DNA of 6,886 nt, taken from the NCBI GenBank assembly GCA_030040725.1, contig JASHTD010000579.1, forward strand, positions 1 through 6,886. The letters run 5' to 3'. Made by a program: the position numbers and the translations under genes. A model generated the notes under the pieces. That model had not been told where the DNA came from. It made no database searches and saw only the letters and a program-made list of their open reading frames with translations. Origin of the DNA: Candidatus Sulfotelmatobacter sp. (lineage in GTDB: Bacteria > Acidobacteriota > Terriglobia > Terriglobales > Acidobacteriaceae). This document shows positions 4,873-6,886 of the stretch, piece by piece (position 1 is the stretch's first letter; each line of letters begins with the position of its first letter).

Positions 4873-6596
4873 ACCGCGAAGACAAAACCAGCCCTGACTG
4901 CAAGGCGAACCTTGGCCCTTCCGCAGGAAGCCCCCCGGTCACGTGGAAGAGCGGAGCTTCGGCGCCGCGTAAACACACACCCCCCGATTGGGGTTTTGGC
5001 CCCGGTCGTCTGCGCGCGAGGATTCTTGCCATCTCGCTTCTCTTCGCGACGCATGCTTTTGCCCAGGTCACTCCCGACCGTCTTCTTCACTCCGCCAAAG
5101 AACCGCAGAACTGGCTCACGTATTCCGGCGATTATTCTGGCCGCCGCCACAGCTCTCTCGATCAGGTGAATACGAAGAATGCGCATTCGCTCGTGGCCAA
5201 GTGGGTTTATCAGACCGGCGCGACCGGCAAGCTGGAAACCACTCCTCTGGTGGTTGATGGCATTCTTTACGTGACGGCGCAGGACGATCGCGCCTTCGCC
5301 CTCGACGCCCGCACCGGTCGGCCAATCTGGATGTATCAGCACGAACTGCCCCCCGATATTCGTCCCTGCTGCGGGAGGGTGAATCGCGGGCTGGCAATTT
5401 TGGGCGACAAAGCTTTTCTCGGCACCCTCGACGCCCACGTGATTGCGCTCGATTCGAAAACCGGCAATGTGATCTGGGACGTCGTCGCGGCGGATTATCG
5501 CAAAGGATACAGCTTCACCGTTGCTCCGCTAGCGGTGAAGAACCTCATTGTCATCGGCGTATCCGGAGGTGAGTATGGCGTGCGCGGCTTCATCGATGCC
5601 TACGATGCAGAGACTGGCATCCGCAAATGGCGCTTCTACACCGTTCCCGGTCCCGGCGAGCCGGGACATGAAACCTGGGAAGGCGATTCCTGGAAAGCTG
5701 GCGGCGCGCCTGCCTGGAACACCGGAACCTACGATCCCGCCACCAACCAGATTTTCTGGCCGACCGGCAATCCTGCCCCGTCAAATCGCGGCGAGGGCCG
5801 CGCGGGAGACAATCTTTACAGCAATTCTCTGCTGGCGCTCAATGCCGATACCGGCAAGCTGAACTGGTATTTCCAGTTCACCAAGCACGACGAACACGAT
5901 TGGGATGCAACCCAGGTCCCGGTCATAATCGAATCAGAAAAGCGCGATTCAGGCCAGCATCTGATCGCACAAGCTAATCGCAATGGCTTTTTCTATGTGA
6001 TCGACCGCGCCACGGGCAAGCTGATTTCGGCGAACGCCTATGGCAAGCAGACCTGGAGCACCAGCAAAGACGCCGAAGGCCGCCCCATCGCAAATAAGTC
6101 AGCTTCGCCCACGCTTGAGGGCCACACGGTTTGCCCAGGTGCGCTCGGCACCACCAACTTCATGGCGCCCTCTTATGATCCGCAGACCGAGTTGTTCTAT
6201 GTAACGGCGCGCGATCAGTGCGACATTTTCTCGACGGCTCCGCAACCCTACGAAGCCGGTCACGCCTATTACGGCAGTGCTTATTTTCCTTCGGAGCAGG
6301 CGGAGCCCTATCGCGGATTCCTGAAAGCCATCGATCCCGAAACCGGCGAAATCAAATGGAAGTTCGAGCACACTTCGCCAACCTGGTCGGGCGTGCTCTC
6401 AACCGCCGGCGGCCTGGTCTTTACCGGCGATGCCGAAGGCAACTTCGTCGCTTTGGATGCCGCGGCCGGCAAGCCGCTGTGGCATTTTCAGATGGGTGGC
6501 GCGGTCTACGCTGCGCCAATTTCCTTCGCAGTCGATGGAAAGCAATATCTTGCCATTGCCGCCGGCAGCGCCCTCTACGCTTTCGGATTGCCTTAG
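4869..6596 (+). CDS. PQQ-dependent alcohol dehydrogenase (quinoprotein), secreted
   Basis: The 575-residue protein is an eight-bladed quinoprotein of the methanol/ethanol dehydrogenase family, oxidising an alcohol or related compound in the periplasm with PQQ and a metal ion. Repeated blade motifs of the D-x-x-x-G-x-x-x-W type are seen at LDARTGRPIW (145-154), LDSKTGNVIW (194-203), YDAETGIRKW (245-254), LNADTGKLNW (324-333), IDPETGEIKW (488-497) and LDAAAGKPLW (529-538). Active-site candidates are the adjacent cysteines 167-168 (RPCCGR), Glu235 (GGEYG), Trp283, Asn301 (TGNPAP), Asp346 (HDWD) and Arg371 (NRNG). The residue two after Asp346 is Thr348, not the Asp typical of lanthanide-type XoxF enzymes, suggesting a calcium type. 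No cytochrome c domain is fused; the upstream cytochrome overlaps by ATGA. The signal peptide core and AFA-Q site (about 50-66) are preceded by about 45 unusual residues encoded by repeat-like DNA; no ATG, GTG or TTG lies in frame between 4869 and the core. Substrate unknown. Confidence 0.95.
   Translation: MNREDKTSPDCKANLGPSAGSPPVTWKSGASAPRKHTPPDWGFGPGRLRARILAISLLFATHAFAQVTPDRLLHSAKEPQNWLTYSGDYSGRRHSSLDQVNTKNAHSLVAKWVYQTGATGKLETTPLVVDGILYVTAQDDRAFALDARTGRPIWMYQHELPPDIRPCCGRVNRGLAILGDKAFLGTLDAHVIALDSKTGNVIWDVVAADYRKGYSFTVAPLAVKNLIVIGVSGGEYGVRGFIDAYDAETGIRKWRFYTVPGPGEPGHETWEGDSWKAGGAPAWNTGTYDPATNQIFWPTGNPAPSNRGEGRAGDNLYSNSLLALNADTGKLNWYFQFTKHDEHDWDATQVPVIIESEKRDSGQHLIAQANRNGFFYVIDRATGKLISANAYGKQTWSTSKDAEGRPIANKSASPTLEGHTVCPGALGTTNFMAPSYDPQTELFYVTARDQCDIFSTAPQPYEAGHAYYGSAYFPSEQAEPYRGFLKAIDPETGEIKWKFEHTSPTWSGVLSTAGGLVFTGDAEGNFVALDAAAGKPLWHFQMGGAVYAAPISFAVDGKQYLAIAAGSALYAFGLP
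4875..5008. repeat. Repeat-like GC-rich segment forming the dehydrogenase N-terminus
   Basis: The first 45 or so codons of the quinoprotein differ from the rest: proline-, serine- and lysine-rich, with runs CCCCCC and CCCCC, a UUCG hairpin (4951-4968), and CCCC-GATT-GGGG-TTTT (4982-4997) that can also pair GGGG (4990-4993) with CCCC (5000-5003). From memory, GC-rich hairpin segments reading GGAAGAGCGG...CTTC...CCGCGT recur in acidobacterial genomes; this is recollection, not a search. Boundaries are approximate. Confidence 0.45.
4951..4968 (+). repeat. C(UUCG)G hairpin within the dehydrogenase leader codons
   Basis: GCGGAGC (4951-4957), TTCG loop (4958-4961) and GCGCCGC (4962-4968) form a seven-pair stem with a single A-G mismatch and the exceptionally stable C(UUCG)G loop. 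There is no T-run after it, so it is not a terminator; it more resembles a REP-type repeat hairpin or an mRNA-stability element early in the coding region. Confidence 0.55.
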
Positions 6597-6602
6597 AAAA
6601 AC

Positions 6603-6886
6603 CTATTTGAAATTCACCACCACGCCGGCGGAGAATCGCAGGTTTCTTTCCTTGCTCTCGAAGCCGCGGACCAGCATGTCATTGAATGCAGTCCCATAAA
6701 ACGTATCCAGGTTGAGGCTGGTGCGGTACCATTCCAATTGCATCGGCCGCAAATAAATCCGCCGCGACAGTTTGTAATCGAATCCGCCTCCCGCCGCCAT
6801 TGCAAAATCGGTGAACGTTGCGCCCGTCGAAGCGACCGGACCCTGTGTGGCGATCGTCGAACTCGAAGTCAGCGTGCCCGCGCTCA
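6603..6886 (-). CDS. Outer-membrane beta-barrel protein, C-terminal part
   Basis: The frame is open to the right edge and ends with TAG at 6603-6605, so only the last 93 or so residues are seen and the start is off-window. After a serine/threonine-rich stretch, the sequence FAMAAGGGFDYKLSRRIYLRPMQLEWYRTSL, then NLRFSAGVVVNFK at the end, has the alternating hydrophobic pattern and the closing strand (NLRFSAGVV) typical of small OmpA-like or porin-family barrels of Acidobacteriota, in which a G-G-G-x-D-x-K/R turn and an IRP-x-Q motif recur. The protein ends in Lys after Phe instead of a terminal aromatic residue. Its tail meets the dehydrogenase gene with a 6-bp gap and no terminator. The barrel assignment is from pattern and memory of the family; function is unknown. 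Confidence 0.72.
   Translation of the reverse strand, partial: SAGTLTSSSTIATQGPVASTGATFTDFAMAAGGGFDYKLSRRIYLRPMQLEWYRTSLNLDTFYGTAFNDMLVRGFESKERNLRFSAGVVVNFK

Noticed and set aside
4734..5438. 234-codon minus-strand frame across the cytochrome/dehydrogenase junction
   Set aside because: Spans two well-supported plus-strand genes with no recognisable domain; explained by low stop frequency in GC-rich antisense.
1..6886. CRISPR arrays, tRNA or rRNA genes, insertion sequences, phage or defence genes
   Set aside because: No regularly spaced repeats, no cloverleaf or rRNA-like sequence, and no transposase, integrase, nuclease or toxin-like protein was found on either strand.

Overview
The window looks like chromosomal DNA from an Acidobacteriota (Terriglobia-like) bacterium. 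This is inferred from the GC-rich coding style, from a dihaem cytochrome c paired with a PQQ quinoprotein, from acidobacterial-looking ChaN-like and beta-barrel proteins, and from a short GC-rich repeat that resembles dispersed repeats I remember from that phylum. No tRNA, rRNA, CRISPR array, transposase or integrase is visible.

Layout, left to right. (1) The 3' end of a plus-strand gene for a tandem BON-domain protein (to 520) ends at a clear intrinsic terminator (543-567). (2) Two minus-strand genes follow: larB (566-1312), for the first enzyme of nickel-pincer cofactor synthesis, and upstream of it a 527-residue protein with an N-terminal ChaN/Tiki-like domain and an unrecognised C-terminal half (1441-3024). 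They may be cotranscribed. (3) Divergently from a very short intergenic region runs a UbiX-type flavin prenyltransferase gene (3086-3745) carrying a roughly 35-residue lysine/glutamine-rich insertion. The divergent region holds a good sigma70-like promoter, a 15-bp palindrome over the predicted transcription start, and a Shine-Dalgarno-positioned TTG start for each gene. (4) About 230 bp of non-coding DNA precedes a two-gene, translationally coupled (ATGA overlap) unit: a secreted dihaem cytochrome c (3979-4872) and a secreted PQQ-dependent alcohol dehydrogenase (4869-6596). (5) A minus-strand gene for an outer-membrane beta-barrel protein enters from the right and ends 6 bp from the dehydrogenase stop.

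How the genes work together. The clearest functional unit is the periplasmic oxidation module: the quinoprotein should oxidise an alcohol or similar substrate with PQQ, and the cytochrome should take the electrons onward to the respiratory chain. The larB/ChaN-like/ubiX neighbourhood joins two cofactor-making enzymes (nickel-pincer nucleotide and prenylated FMN) around a protein of unknown role; whether that is functional or incidental cannot be decided here.

The observations most worth a second look are: a repeat-like, hairpin-forming segment that appears to have become the N-terminus of the dehydrogenase precursor; the compact control region of ubiX; the insertion inside UbiX; and the unknown C-terminal half of the ChaN-like protein. 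I see no convincing evidence of a wholly new multi-gene system.
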